From contig DATGMD010000003.1 in assembly GCA_035293805.1 (NCBI GenBank), positions 1 to 43,418 on the forward strand: a stretch of DNA of 43,418 nt, in the 5' to 3' direction. The stretch comes from JAJPHF01 sp035293805 (lineage in GTDB: Bacteria; Chloroflexota; UBA6077; JAJPHF01). Shown in pieces: positions 29,366-38,048 of this stretch. Below the pieces are notes generated by a model. It had not been told where the DNA came from and did not search any database. It saw only the letters and a list, made by a program, of their open reading frames with translations. A program made the position numbers and the translations under genes. The first letter of the stretch is position 1, and every line of letters begins with the position of its first letter.

Positions 29366-30838
29366 ATGCGTGGGCTGGTGCTGGCGGAGCGGTATCGGCT
29401 GGAGGAGCCGCTGGGCGCGGGCGGCTTTGCCGAGGTGTACCGCGCGCGCGACTGCCGCGACGGCGCGACGGTGGCCGTCAAGGTGCTCTGCGCGGCGGAC
29501 GACGCAGGACAACGGGCGCGCTTTCGCCAGGAAGCGCTGCTGCTCGCCAGCTTCGACCATCCGCACATCGTGCGAGCCCTCGACTACGCCGTGGACGGCG
29601 CGGGGCCCCCGTTCCTGGCCCTGGAGTACGTGCCAGGCCCCAGCCTGCGGCGGCTGCTCCAGGAGCGCGCCTGGGCGAGCCAGCCAGCAGCGGCGCCGTC
29701 GGCCGCGCCGCTGCTGGCGCCGGCGACCGTCCTGGCCGTGGGGCGCGCGCTGCTGGACGCGCTCGCGTACCTGCATGCGCGGGGCGTGGTCCACCGCGAC
29801 CTCAAGCCCGAGAACGTGCTGCTCGCGCCAGGCGGCCTCAAGCTGCTGGACTTCGGCCTGGCCCGCCCCGCGCGCGGCACCGCGGCCACGACGACCACGC
29901 GCTTCACCGTCCTGGGCACCCCGCCCTACATGGCGCCGGAACAGGCGCTCGGGCTCGACGTGGACGGCCGCGCCGACCTGTACGCGCTCGGCGTCGTGCT
30001 CTACGAGCTGCTGACCGGCGAGTGGCCCTATCCCGCCGAGACGTTGCTCGCCCTGGCGGCCGGCGACTCGCGGCTGGCCGCCCCGCCCGAGCCGGCCCCG
30101 CATCCGGCCCTGCCGCCCGCTCTGGCTCCCATCCTGCTGCGGCTGCTGCGGCTGCCCCCAGGGCAGCGCTACGCCGACGCGGCGGCGGTGGGCGCGGCCC
30201 TGGAGCCCCTGTGGCTGGCGCTGACGCCGGCGGAGCGCGACCAGGCCGCGGCCGACCTGGCCACGGGCACGCGCGGCAGCGGTCGCGGCGCCGGCCCGGC
30301 GCGGGGCGGACAGCCGACCCCCGCCCCGGCCGCCCCGGGCGCGAGCGGCCGAGGCCGGCCGCGGGGCGCCAGGGCGGCGCTGCCCTTCCCGTCGGTGCTG
30401 GCGGGGCTGCCGGCGGGGGTGCTGCGCCTGCTGGCCGGGCGTCTAGCCGAGCAGCGCCACGCGCCGGGCGATGTCGTGCTGCGCCAGGGCGAGCCGGGCG
30501 ACGCAATGCACCTGGTCGTGCGCGGTCGCTTCGCGGTCGAGCGGCAGCGGCCCGATGGCCGCCCGCAACGGCTGGCGACCGTGGGGCCAGGCGATCTGTT
30601 CGGCGAGCTAGCGCTGATCGACGGGGCGCCGCGCTCGGCCACGGTCCGCGCCCTCACGGCGGGCACGACCCGCGTGCTCGCTCGGGCCGATCTCCTCGCC
30701 GTGCTGCGCGAGCACCCCGATGTCGCGCTGGCGGTAATGGCGCGGCTCGCCCGCATGATCCGTCGGCTGGACCAGCAGCTCGCCGCGGGCGCGGCCCCGC
30801 CCCGCCGGGGCGGCCGTCGCGCCATGGCGCGGCGGTGA
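29366..30838 (+). CDS. Hanks-type Ser/Thr protein kinase fused to a cyclic-nucleotide-binding domain
   Basis: 490 aa from ATG 29366 (GGGAG upstream). Kinase domain about 8-290: glycine loop LGAGGFAEVY, Lys39 in VAVKVL, HRDLKPEN with catalytic Asp145, DFG Asp162, GTPPYMAPEQ and DLYALGVVLYELLTGEWPY. A Gly/Ala/Pro linker (about 300-345) leads to a CAP/PKA-type cNMP-binding domain (about 350-470) with APGDVVLRQGEPGDAMHLVVRG and the phosphate-binding cassette FGELALIDGAPRSATV (Glu414, Arg423). The C-terminus is basic. There is no transmembrane segment or PASTA domain, unusual for bacterial kinases. The domain logic recalls eukaryotic PKA/PKG but with the sensor at the C-terminus. No cyclase gene is nearby. 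Confidence 0.93.
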   Translation: MRGLVLAERYRLEEPLGAGGFAEVYRARDCRDGATVAVKVLCAADDAGQRARFRQEALLLASFDHPHIVRALDYAVDGAGPPFLALEYVPGPSLRRLLQERAWASQPAAAPSAAPLLAPATVLAVGRALLDALAYLHARGVVHRDLKPENVLLAPGGLKLLDFGLARPARGTAATTTTRFTVLGTPPYMAPEQALGLDVDGRADLYALGVVLYELLTGEWPYPAETLLALAAGDSRLAAPPEPAPHPALPPALAPILLRLLRLPPGQRYADAAAVGAALEPLWLALTPAERDQAAADLATGTRGSGRGAGPARGGQPTPAPAAPGASGRGRPRGARAALPFPSVLAGLPAGVLRLLAGRLAEQRHAPGDVVLRQGEPGDAMHLVVRGRFAVERQRPDGRPQRLATVGPGDLFGELALIDGAPRSATVRALTAGTTRVLARADLLAVLREHPDVALAVMARLARMIRRLDQQLAAGAAPPRRGGRRAMARR

Positions 30839-30867
30839 CGGCGCCGCCGATCCCAGTATCGCCACGG

Positions 30868-31059
30868 CTAGTGGCACGAGTACCAGGGCAGGCCCGCCGC
30901 GTCGACCACCTCGAACTGCGCGCTCGACACTAGCGCCGACAGCTCACGCAGGTTGGGCGCCGCCCCGGGCGCGGCCGGCAGCACGAGCAGCGCCACGGCG
31001 AGCGCGGCCACTACGCCGACTGCCGCAAACGCGGCGAGGACGATCGTGCGGGCGGGCAT
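30868..31059 (-). CDS. Small single-pass membrane protein, 63 aa
   Basis: Not recognised. ATG 31059 has CAGGAG six bases upstream. One hydrophobic segment (about 5-30, IVLAAFAAVGVVAALAVALLVL) is followed by a short soluble tail (NLRELSALVSSAQFEVVDAAG) ending in WYSCH. It could be a membrane-anchored tail or an uncleaved export signal; the terminal Cys-His pair is notable. It converges with the kinase gene (29 bases apart) and is divergent from the membrane histidine kinase. Confidence 0.6.
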   Translation of the reverse strand: MPARTIVLAAFAAVGVVAALAVALLVLPAAPGAAPNLRELSALVSSAQFEVVDAAGLPWYSCH

Positions 31060-31183
31060 GGGCGGCTCCTGCGAGTGAGTCCCGCGCGGCGTGCGTGTTC
31101 ATCATGCCCGGAAGCGTCGGGGTTGTCAATCGCCGCCGGGAGGCGAGGGACGAGAGCCGGGGAACGGCGCCAGCGGACCGCAG

Positions 31184-31189
31184 TACAAT
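31184..31189 (+). promoter_or_regulatory. Candidate -10 box (TACAAT) for the membrane histidine kinase
   Basis: TACAAT about 52 bases before the GTG at 31241; no clear -35 hexamer. Confidence 0.35.
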
Positions 31190-31240
31190 AGAGCGGCTCG
31201 CCTGGCCCTGGATGCGCGAAGGCAGTGGGGACACGCTGGC

Positions 31241-33136
31241 GTGAGCGCGGACGATTTCATTCAGCTCGTGACGCAGGCGCTGTACGTCGTGTTGTTCGTG
31301 CTGGTTGCCGCGCGCGCGGCACGCCGGCCGCTGCGGGCGAACGTGGACGTGGCGCTCCTGTTCGGCACGACCACGCTCATCATCGCCATCGGCGGCGTTA
31401 CCACGGCGCTCCACATCACGCCGCCGCCGGCCCTGGCCGCCCTCGCTAGCACGCTGCTGCTCGCACTGCCGTACCTGCTGCTGCGGCTGCTAGACGACTT
31501 CGCCGGCGTCACGCCGTGGTTGATGCGCGGCACGGCCGCCGGCCTGGCGCTGTCGGCGGTACTGCTGTTCGTGCTCCCCCCGCCCCTGCCGCTTTGGCTG
31601 GCCCTGCTGATGGTAGCCTACTTCGTCGGGCTGGTGGGCTACGGCGCCGTTGCCTTCGTGCGCCAAGCGGGCCAAACCCGCGGCGTGACCCGCAGTCGGA
31701 TGCTCGCGGTGGCCTGGGGCTCCGGCTGCCTGGGGCTGATGCTGCTCGTAGTCGGCTTCGCGCTGGCCTGGCCGAGTCTGGCGGACCTCTGGACGATGCT
31801 CGCCCACCTGGCGGGGCTGGCCTCGGGCGTGTGCTACTTCCTGGGGTTTGCGCCGCCGACGTGGCTGCGCCGCGCCTGGCAGGAGCCAGAGCTGCGCGCC
31901 TTCCTGGGCCGCGCCGCCAGCTTGCCGCGCCTGCCCGACACCGACGCGATCCGCCGCGAGCTGGAGCGCGGCGCGGCGAGCGCGCTGGGCGGGCCGCACG
32001 CGACGATCGGCTTGTGGGACGAGGCCGCGGGCGTGCTCCGCTTCGAGCGCCCGAGCGCGGCCACCGCGCCCGGGCCCGACGGCCGTGCGGACGCGGCGAC
32101 CGGCGAGCGATGGTTCGAGGTGCCCCCGGGCCAGCTGATCGCCGGCCAGGCGTTCGCCGCGCAGCGCGCGCTGTTTACCGAGAACGTCGGCCGCGACGAC
32201 CCGGCCAACGCCGCGGTCTACCGCGCCCACGACGTCGTGGCCGTGCTGGTCGCGCCGATCACGGCCGGGGAGCGGCGGCTGGGGGTCCTCGTGGCCTACG
32301 CTCCGCGCGCGCCGATCTTCGCGGACAGCGACCTGGCGCTGGTCCGGCTGCTGGCCGACCAGGCGGCCGTCGTGCTGGAGAGCCGGGCGCTCATCGACGA
32401 GGCGGCGCGCGTCCAAGCGCGCGAGGAGGCGACGCGGCTGAAGGACGACTTCCTGTCGTCGGCGGCACACGACTTGCGGACGCCGCTCACGACGCTGCTG
32501 GGCCAGGCCCAGCTCCTGGCGCGGCAGGCGAGCCGGGACGCGCTCAGCCCCGTCTATACGACCGGCATCGAGCGGCTGGTGCGCGAGGCGCAACGGCTGA
32601 GCACGCTGGTGACGGAGCTGCTCGACGCGTCGCGCGCCGACCGGGGCCAGCTCGTCGGCCCCCGCGAGCCCGTGGACCTAACGGTCTCGGCCTACGAGTC
32701 GTGCGAGCGGCGCAGCACCGAGCGGCATCCGTGCCGCGTCGTGGCCGACGGCCCGGTCGTGGGCGACTTCGATCCGGTGCGCATTCAGCAGCTCCTCGAC
32801 AACCTCATTGAGAACGCCGTGAAATACAGTCCCGAGGGCGGGGAGGTGCGGGTGCGGGTCTGGGCGGAGGACGGGGTGGCGCGGCTGAGCGTGGCCGACC
32901 GCGGTATCGGCATCCCCGCCGCCGATCTCCCGCGGCTGTTCGACCGCTATCACCGCGGCACGAACGTGGACGACCGCCGCTTTTCGGGCATGGGGCTGGG
33001 CCTCTACATCTGCCGCGGCATTGCCGAGCAGCACGGCGGCCGCATCTGGGCCGAGAGCGCGCCGCAGCAGGGGACCACGTTCCACGTCGCGCTGCCGCTG
33101 CCCGTGGCGCTCGCGGCCGAGGGGGGCGCCGCGTGA
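31241..33136 (+). CDS. Membrane-bound GAF histidine kinase
   Basis: 631 aa from GTG 31241 (VSADDFIQL), the first start that leads directly into a membrane helix; the ribosome site is weak. Six or seven hydrophobic segments fill about 5-215, followed by a GAF domain (about 235-385). HisKA has His410 in FLSSAAHDLRTPLTTLLG, and HATPase (about 510-620) has QQLLDNLIENAVKYSPEGG, DRGIGIP, FDRYHRG and GMGLGLYICRGI. This is a class I kinase of the PhoR/EnvZ-like type with a multi-pass sensor resembling 7TM input modules. The stop overlaps the next gene's GTG (GTGA), so the single-domain receiver is its partner. Confidence 0.93.
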   Translation: MSADDFIQLVTQALYVVLFVLVAARAARRPLRANVDVALLFGTTTLIIAIGGVTTALHITPPPALAALASTLLLALPYLLLRLLDDFAGVTPWLMRGTAAGLALSAVLLFVLPPPLPLWLALLMVAYFVGLVGYGAVAFVRQAGQTRGVTRSRMLAVAWGSGCLGLMLLVVGFALAWPSLADLWTMLAHLAGLASGVCYFLGFAPPTWLRRAWQEPELRAFLGRAASLPRLPDTDAIRRELERGAASALGGPHATIGLWDEAAGVLRFERPSAATAPGPDGRADAATGERWFEVPPGQLIAGQAFAAQRALFTENVGRDDPANAAVYRAHDVVAVLVAPITAGERRLGVLVAYAPRAPIFADSDLALVRLLADQAAVVLESRALIDEAARVQAREEATRLKDDFLSSAAHDLRTPLTTLLGQAQLLARQASRDALSPVYTTGIERLVREAQRLSTLVTELLDASRADRGQLVGPREPVDLTVSAYESCERRSTERHPCRVVADGPVVGDFDPVRIQQLLDNLIENAVKYSPEGGEVRVRVWAEDGVARLSVADRGIGIPAADLPRLFDRYHRGTNVDDRRFSGMGLGLYICRGIAEQHGGRIWAESAPQQGTTFHVALPLPVALAAEGGAA

Positions 33137-33504
33137 GCGCAGGTCCCATCCTGGTCGTGGACGACGATCCGTCGATCCGGGCCGTGGTCGCGCAGATTCT
33201 GGACTTCGAGGGCTACCCGGTACAGACCGCGACCGACGGCGCCGAGGCGCTGGCGGCCGTCGCCCAGGCGCGGCCGTCGCTCGTGCTGCTCGACATGCGC
33301 ATGCCCGTGCTCGACGGCTGGGGCTTCGCCCGCGCGCTCGCCGCCCGCGGAGAGCAGCTGCCGATCGTGGTGATGACGGCCGCGCAGGACGCGCGGCGCT
33401 GGGCGGAGGAGATCGGCGCGGCGGGCTACCTGGCGAAGCCCTTCGAGCTGCCCGACCTGCTGGCCGTCGTCGAGCGCCTCGGCCCCAGCCCCGGCGGCGA
33501 ATGA
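33133..33504 (+). CDS. Single-domain response regulator
   Basis: 123-aa stand-alone receiver, coupled to the kinase by a four-base GTGA overlap. ILVVDDDPSIR gives the acid pocket, Asp54 in LVLLDMRMPVLDGWG is the phosphoacceptor, VVMTAA is the switch and LAKPFELPDL holds the conserved Lys. There is no output domain, so it acts by protein contact or as a phosphorelay intermediate. Candidate recipients include the hybrid kinases near 3.4 and 7.7 kb, but this is speculation. Confidence 0.95.
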   Translation: MSAGPILVVDDDPSIRAVVAQILDFEGYPVQTATDGAEALAAVAQARPSLVLLDMRMPVLDGWGFARALAARGEQLPIVVMTAAQDARRWAEEIGAAGYLAKPFELPDLLAVVERLGPSPGGE

Positions 33505-33626
33505 CGCGGCCGGCCGGGATGAGGTAGGGCCGGGGCAGCGGCGTTGCCGCATTCCGCGCCCCCCGGCCGCCCGGCCTCGGGCGGCCACGAGGCGACCGCG
33601 CTCCCGGACGCGCGTGGAGGGCGAAC

Positions 33627-34838
33627 ATGGCAAGCCGATCCGCATGGCCCGGTTTCATCGCCAGCCTCGGGCTCGTCGCGCTTGTGGCCTGCGCCCCGGC
33701 CACCGCCCCGGCGGCCTCCGCCAGTCGCCCCACCGCCGGGGCGGAATCGCGCCCGGCCCCTGCTGGCTCGCCGCAGGCTGAGGGGCAAGCGACCGCGCCG
33801 GCGGGCTCCTCCCAGAATTCGGGGGCTGGAGCGGCCGCCTCCCCGGCGTTGCAGGCGGTGATCGACGGCGCGCGGCAGGAGGGGCAGCTCACGCTCGCCT
33901 GGGACTCGATCGACGACAGCGACGTGCGGCAGCGGCTGGCCGCCGGCTTCGACCGGGCCTACGGTCTGAACGTGAACGTGCAGTGGTCCGCCGGGCTGTC
34001 GATGCCCCAGATGGCAAGCCGCATCGCGCAAGAGTACCAGGCGGGGCGGCCGGCGACGAGCGACGTGCTGCTGGGCTCGGAGTCGCACGTCGTCGCCATG
34101 ATGCGCGCCGACGCGCTGACGCCTGTCGACTGGACGAGCTGGGCGCCGCACATCCGCGACGCGCGACTGGTGGCGCCGAACGGCGTGGCCGTCGAGCTGG
34201 CGACCCGCACGCCCGGCATCACCTACAACACCAGCCGCCTGAGCGGCGGCGCGGTGCCCGCGAGCATGCAGGACTTGCTGAAGCCGGAATACAAGGGGCG
34301 CCTCGCCTCGACGACGTATGCGGCGAACTTCGACCGGCTGGCGAGTCCCCAGCTGTGGGGCCGGCAGCGCACGCTGGACTACGTGGCGAAGCTGGCCGAC
34401 CAAGTGGCGGGGCTAATCCGCTGCGGCGAGCCCGAGCGGGTGGCGAACGGCGAGTTCGACCTGCTGGCCCTGGACTGCGGCGCCGAGGACGCGCGCTCGC
34501 TCCAGGTGAAGGGAGCGCCGCTGGGCCACGTCATCGCCTCCGACGCGGCGCTGCTCTCCTACTGGTATCTGGGCGTGCCGCGCAACGCCGCCCACCCGAA
34601 CGCGGCCAAGCTCTGGGTGGACTACATGCTGAGCCGCGAGGGCCAGGACCTGATGTACGAGTCGGACTACCTCGACCACCACCTAGTGCCCGGCTCGAAG
34701 GTGGCGCCCGACATCGAGCGGTTGCAGGCGAGCGGCATCAAGTTCACCGAGATCAACGTGCAGTTCGTGCAGCGCGACGATCCGCAGGCGGTCGAGAGCG
34801 TGCGCGCCGAGCTGCAGAACTTGCTCCAGAAGCAGTAG
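33627..34838 (+). CDS. Extracellular solute-binding lipoprotein (family 1, iron(III)-type), orphan
   Basis: 403-aa lipoprotein from ATG 33627 (GGAGGGCG upstream), signal with lipobox LVAC (Cys about 22), then an Ala/Pro/Gly linker to about residue 72. The binding domain begins QAVIDGARQEGQLTLAWDS and contains PATSDVLLGSES, GITYNTSRL, DLLKPEYKGRLAS, GVPRNAAHPNAAKLWVDYMLSREGQDLM. These are features of AfuA/FbpA-like and other family 1 binding proteins that take up Fe3+, phosphonates or small organic ions. It differs in class from the NMT1-like proteins elsewhere in the window. No transporter genes adjoin it. Confidence 0.88.
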   Translation: MASRSAWPGFIASLGLVALVACAPATAPAASASRPTAGAESRPAPAGSPQAEGQATAPAGSSQNSGAGAAASPALQAVIDGARQEGQLTLAWDSIDDSDVRQRLAAGFDRAYGLNVNVQWSAGLSMPQMASRIAQEYQAGRPATSDVLLGSESHVVAMMRADALTPVDWTSWAPHIRDARLVAPNGVAVELATRTPGITYNTSRLSGGAVPASMQDLLKPEYKGRLASTTYAANFDRLASPQLWGRQRTLDYVAKLADQVAGLIRCGEPERVANGEFDLLALDCGAEDARSLQVKGAPLGHVIASDAALLSYWYLGVPRNAAHPNAAKLWVDYMLSREGQDLMYESDYLDHHLVPGSKVAPDIERLQASGIKFTEINVQFVQRDDPQAVESVRAELQNLLQKQ

Positions 34839-34855
34839 GGGCCGCCGGCTCCCTC

Positions 34856-35902
34856 TTAGCGCCCCGCCCGGACAGCGCCAGCGGGCGCGAGGGCGGGCAT
34901 GACGCGCTCGGCGAACAGGCGCAGGCTGCGCAGCGCCACGGCGTGGGGCATGCCGCCGAAGTGGAAGGTGCCCGACACAGTGGTGAGGCCGAGCGTGTCG
35001 CGCCAGTAGGCGAGCGTATCGGCGCAACGGGCCGGGTCGCCCACGATGATGTGACGCTTCGCCAGCTCGTCCTGGTAGTCGGCGGGCGACGGCGGGTGGG
35101 GGACGTTCCACGAGCCGCGGTCGTGGGCGACGCGGTAGTAGTTCAGCCAGTAGGGCTCGGCCTCGCGGCGCGCGGTGGCGTCGTCCGCGGCCACGTACAT
35201 GTGGAACTTGCCGAGGATCTCGCGGCGCGCGGGATCGTGGCCGTGCGCGCGCAGGGCGTCCTGGTAGACGCCGATCCAGTGCCGCAGCACCGTCGGGTCG
35301 TAGGTGAAGGGCAGCGTCATGAGGTGGAAGCCCTGCTCGCCGGCCCAGCGGAAGGTGTCGTCGCTGCGCGAGGCGCCGACCCAGATGCGCGGATGGGGCC
35401 GCTGCACCGGCTTGGGCAGCACCTGCACGTCCGTGTAGTCGTATAGCTCGCCGTGGTGGTTGACCGGCGCGTCGGACCAGGCCTGGAGCAGCACCGCGGC
35501 GTGCTCGCGCAGCCGCCGCGCGCTGTCCGCGTAGTCGATGGCCGCGCCGCTGAACTCCTCGGGCGTGGCACCGCGCCCGATGCCGAACTCCAGCCGGCCG
35601 TTCGAGATGACGTCGACCATCGCGTAGGCCTCGGCGTTGTGCAGCGGATGGTGGAGCGCCAGCACGCTGATGGCGACGCCCAGGTGGATGCGCTGGGTCG
35701 TGCTGGCGAGCGCCGCCAGGAAGACGGGCGGGTGGGGGATCTGGCCGCCGAACGCGTGGAAGTGGTGCTCGGTGACCCAGGCGTCGTCGAAGCCGAGCGC
35801 CTCCGCCTCGCGGATCTGCGCGAAGAGCTGCTGGTAGACCGCGGGCACCGGCCCGTCGAGCGCGGGGAGGTACGTGTTCAAGTAGTGGACGCCGAACCGC
35901 AT
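34856..35902 (-). CDS. LLM-class flavin-dependent oxidoreductase
   Basis: 348-aa luciferase-like monooxygenase family protein, TIM barrel, using FMN or F420. ATG 35902 has a strong AGGAGGGGGG upstream. Seen: MRFGVHYLNTYLP, EALGFDDAWVTEHHFHAFG, LGVAISVLALHHPLHNAEAY, ISNGRLEFGIGRGATPEEF, PHPRIWVGASRSDDT and IIVGDPARCADTLAYWRD. Members oxidise alkanes, sulfonates, pyrimidines and others; the substrate here is open. It lies between two binding-protein genes (33627 and 36735), a frequent association for uptake plus oxidation of small organic compounds. It converges with the first, 17 bases apart. Confidence 0.93.
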   Translation of the reverse strand: MRFGVHYLNTYLPALDGPVPAVYQQLFAQIREAEALGFDDAWVTEHHFHAFGGQIPHPPVFLAALASTTQRIHLGVAISVLALHHPLHNAEAYAMVDVISNGRLEFGIGRGATPEEFSGAAIDYADSARRLREHAAVLLQAWSDAPVNHHGELYDYTDVQVLPKPVQRPHPRIWVGASRSDDTFRWAGEQGFHLMTLPFTYDPTVLRHWIGVYQDALRAHGHDPARREILGKFHMYVAADDATARREAEPYWLNYYRVAHDRGSWNVPHPPSPADYQDELAKRHIIVGDPARCADTLAYWRDTLGLTTVSGTFHFGGMPHAVALRSLRLFAERVMPALAPAGAVRAGR

Positions 35903-36030
35903 CAGCCCCCCTCCTATCGCGTGCCCCTCACCGCGCGCTAGCAGACGCCTCCTGCGGCCTACTGTATGAGCCAGGCCAGGTGCATGGCAAGCGTCAGGAT
36001 CGCTGACGCTCCCCGCAGGTCAGCCGGCGG

Positions 36031-36036
36031 TATAGT
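36031..36036 (+). promoter_or_regulatory. Candidate -10 box (TATAGT) for the antitoxin gene
   Basis: TATAGT 36 bases before the ATG at 36072; no clear -35 hexamer. An autoregulated toxin-antitoxin promoter would be expected here. Confidence 0.3.
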
Positions 36037-36071
36037 GGTGGCGTAGCGACCGACGTGGGCAACTGGAGCAG

Positions 36072-36344
36072 ATGATGAGCGTTCGGCGGCAAGTCTACTT
36101 AGGGGAGAACGAGGACCGCGCGCTTGCGGATGAGAGTCGGCGGACCGGGCGGTCTATGAGCCAGCTTATTCGCTGGGCGATCGAGCACTGCTACGGCAGC
36201 GGCCGGCGGCGCTCGTGTGACGAGGCGGGCGCGCTGGCCGTGCGGCTCCGGGCTATCCCTTCGCCCGACGATCGCTTTGCGGATGACCTGGAAACGATCC
36301 AGGCCTCGCAGCCCTTGGCGGGCAAGCCAGAATGGCGCAGCTAG
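36072..36344 (+). CDS. Ribbon-helix-helix (CopG-type) antitoxin
   Basis: 90 aa from the tandem ATGATG at 36072, CTGGAGC upstream. The N-terminus has the ribbon strand SVRRQVYLGENEDRALADES followed by RTGRSMSQLIRWAIEHCYG, a CopG/Arc-type DNA-binding fold. The C-terminal half (DRFADDLETIQASQP) is the toxin-wrapping tail of VapB-like antitoxins. The last 13 bases overlap the start of a broken VapC gene, the usual vapBC arrangement. With the toxin destroyed it is an orphan antitoxin that may still bind DNA or buffer other VapC toxins. Confidence 0.85.
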   Translation: MMSVRRQVYLGENEDRALADESRRTGRSMSQLIRWAIEHCYGSGRRRSCDEAGALAVRLRAIPSPDDRFADDLETIQASQPLAGKPEWRS

Positions 36345-36549
36345 TCGACTCCAGCATCTCCTCGGTCTTGTCGCTGCTCGCGTCCATGCCCGGATCTGGT
36401 CAGACCTTGCGACCATCGGCCAGCCGATCGGCGCTCACGACCTACTAATCGCGGCCACGGCTCTCGCACACGGCTACGCGGTGCTCACCAATAATCTGCG
36501 CGAGTTTCAGCGGGTCGCGGGGCTCGTAGTTCGCCAGCCGAACTGGTAA
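36332..36549 (+). pseudogene. Remnant of a PIN-domain VapC toxin
   Basis: ATG 36332 opens a VapC-like start (MAQLVDSSI, containing the first PIN aspartate) but the frame ends after about 38 codons. The C-terminal third of a VapC then appears in another frame (about 36376-36549: RIWSDLATIGQPIGAHDLLIAATALAHGYAV, NLREFQRVAGL), retaining the late PIN acidic residues. About 50-60 residues of the middle, with the central catalytic acids, are missing. An internal deletion with frameshift is the simplest explanation. Confidence 0.75.
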
Positions 36550-36734
36550 GTGCGCCGGCTTTGACGCTTCGCGCGGGGCAGTGCTAGACTGCCGCAGCAT
36601 CAGGCCCCGTGCGCCACGCCGCCCGTACTAGTCTCCGGCGTGGCGTTGGCGCTCCGCCCGCCGCGTGACCTCTCGCACCCGCCACCCGCGTCAAGGAAGC
36701 GCCCCCTGAGTGGCCTCGATCAAAGGAGTCTCTC

Positions 36735-37826
36735 ATGATACCGGTATGGTCCGAGTGGCGCCGCTCTCTACCGCTGGCGCCGGCGCTGCTCGGGCTGGCG
36801 CTAGCGGTCGCGTGCGCGCCGCCCGCCTCGCCGGCGAGCGCGCCCACGGGGGAGCAGGCCGCCGGGGCGGCAGGGCCAGCGGCCGCGCCCGCGCCGGCGC
36901 CCGTCTCGCTGCGCCTGCACCTGCCGTCGCGCTCGACGTCATACCTGCCCTGGTATCTCGCCATCGAGCGGGGCTACTTCCAGGAGCAGAACCTGGACGT
37001 GGAGATCTTGCAGGCGCCGGGGGCCACGGGCGTGAAGGCGCTGGTGGCCGGCGAGATGCAGTTCTCCGGCGCGGCGTCGTCGGCGGTCCCGGCGATTGCG
37101 CAGGGCACGCCGCTGAAGGTCATCTACGTGCAGTCGGCCAAGGCGAACTACTGGTTCACCACGCGGCCCGAGATCAACACTCTTCAGGATCTGAAGGGCA
37201 AGCGCGTGGTGGTGCCGAACCTGAGCCAGGCCGACACCTACTCGCGCCTGCTGGTGACCGCGATGGAGCGCGCCGGCATGGACCCGGCGAACGACGTCAC
37301 CTTGATCGGCGCTGGCTCGGCGGGCGGCGGCGGCTCCGACATCCTGGTGGGCGCGCTGGTCGCGGGGGTGGCCGATGGCATGGTGGGCAACGTGCTCCAG
37401 CGCCTCACCGCCGAGAACCAGGGCTTCCACACGATCTACTCGTTCGGCGAGGAGTCGCCAGACCTCCAGGGCGGCATCCTGACGTCCGAGGACATGCTGG
37501 AGAAGCGGCCCGACGTGCTGCGGCGGTTCCTCGTCGCCGCGGTCAAGGGCACGCGGGTGATGGAGCAGGACCCGGACACGAGCGTGGACGTGCTGCTGAA
37601 GTACGTGGAGATGGACCGTGGCGACGCGGCGAAGGGGCTCAGCTACGTGCGGCCGCTGATGGCGAAGGACGGCCTGATCACGCCGGCCGAGCAGGAAGCG
37701 GGGCTGGCGACGATGAAGGAGAGCATTCCCGACGCCGACAGCCTGACGGTGGCGCAGGTGTTCGATCTCGCCCCGCTGCAAGACGCCATCCGCACCGTCG
37801 ACGCGAGCGGCTGGAAGGCGAAGTGA
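36735..37826 (+). CDS. ABC transporter substrate-binding lipoprotein (NMT1-like), orphan
   Basis: 363-aa lipoprotein from ATG 36735 (AAAGGAG about 13 bases upstream). Signal with lipobox LAVAC near residue 27, then an Ala/Pro linker to about 56. The NMT1-like domain begins VSLRLHLPSRSTSYLPWYLAIERGYFQEQNLDVEI and continues with ALVAGEMQFSGAASSAVPAIAQG, DLKGKRVVVPNLSQADTYSRLL, GALVAGVADGMVGNV and FLVAAVKGTRVM. This architecture takes up nitrate, sulfonates, taurine or aromatic acids; the ligand cannot be read. Neighbours are a broken toxin-antitoxin pair and an IS66 remnant, so the region looks reworked. Confidence 0.9.
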   Translation: MIPVWSEWRRSLPLAPALLGLALAVACAPPASPASAPTGEQAAGAAGPAAAPAPAPVSLRLHLPSRSTSYLPWYLAIERGYFQEQNLDVEILQAPGATGVKALVAGEMQFSGAASSAVPAIAQGTPLKVIYVQSAKANYWFTTRPEINTLQDLKGKRVVVPNLSQADTYSRLLVTAMERAGMDPANDVTLIGAGSAGGGGSDILVGALVAGVADGMVGNVLQRLTAENQGFHTIYSFGEESPDLQGGILTSEDMLEKRPDVLRRFLVAAVKGTRVMEQDPDTSVDVLLKYVEMDRGDAAKGLSYVRPLMAKDGLITPAEQEAGLATMKESIPDADSLTVAQVFDLAPLQDAIRTVDASGWKAK

Positions 37827-37891
37827 CCTTCGATCCGGATGGCAGATGACGCGCAATCGCGCTGGCAAGGCTGCTCAACCAGGGGAAATAG

Positions 37892-37912
37892 GGCGGGGTC
37901 TCGTACCCCGCC
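37892..37912. terminator. Hairpin after the binding-protein gene
   Basis: GGCGGGGT (37892-37899) pairs with ACCCCGCC (37905-37912) around CTCGT, about 65 bases after the stop codon. No T-run follows. Confidence 0.4.
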
Positions 37913-38048
37913 GCCCGGTCATGGGGACGACCACCGGACGGCAAGGGTGCGACGTGGAATACTACAAGCGTCGTAAGCGTTCAGCTCCCCCACCCTGAGG
38001 CCTGGGCGCGAGCTTGCCTCACGAGGCGCGGCGCGCTACAACCGCGGC

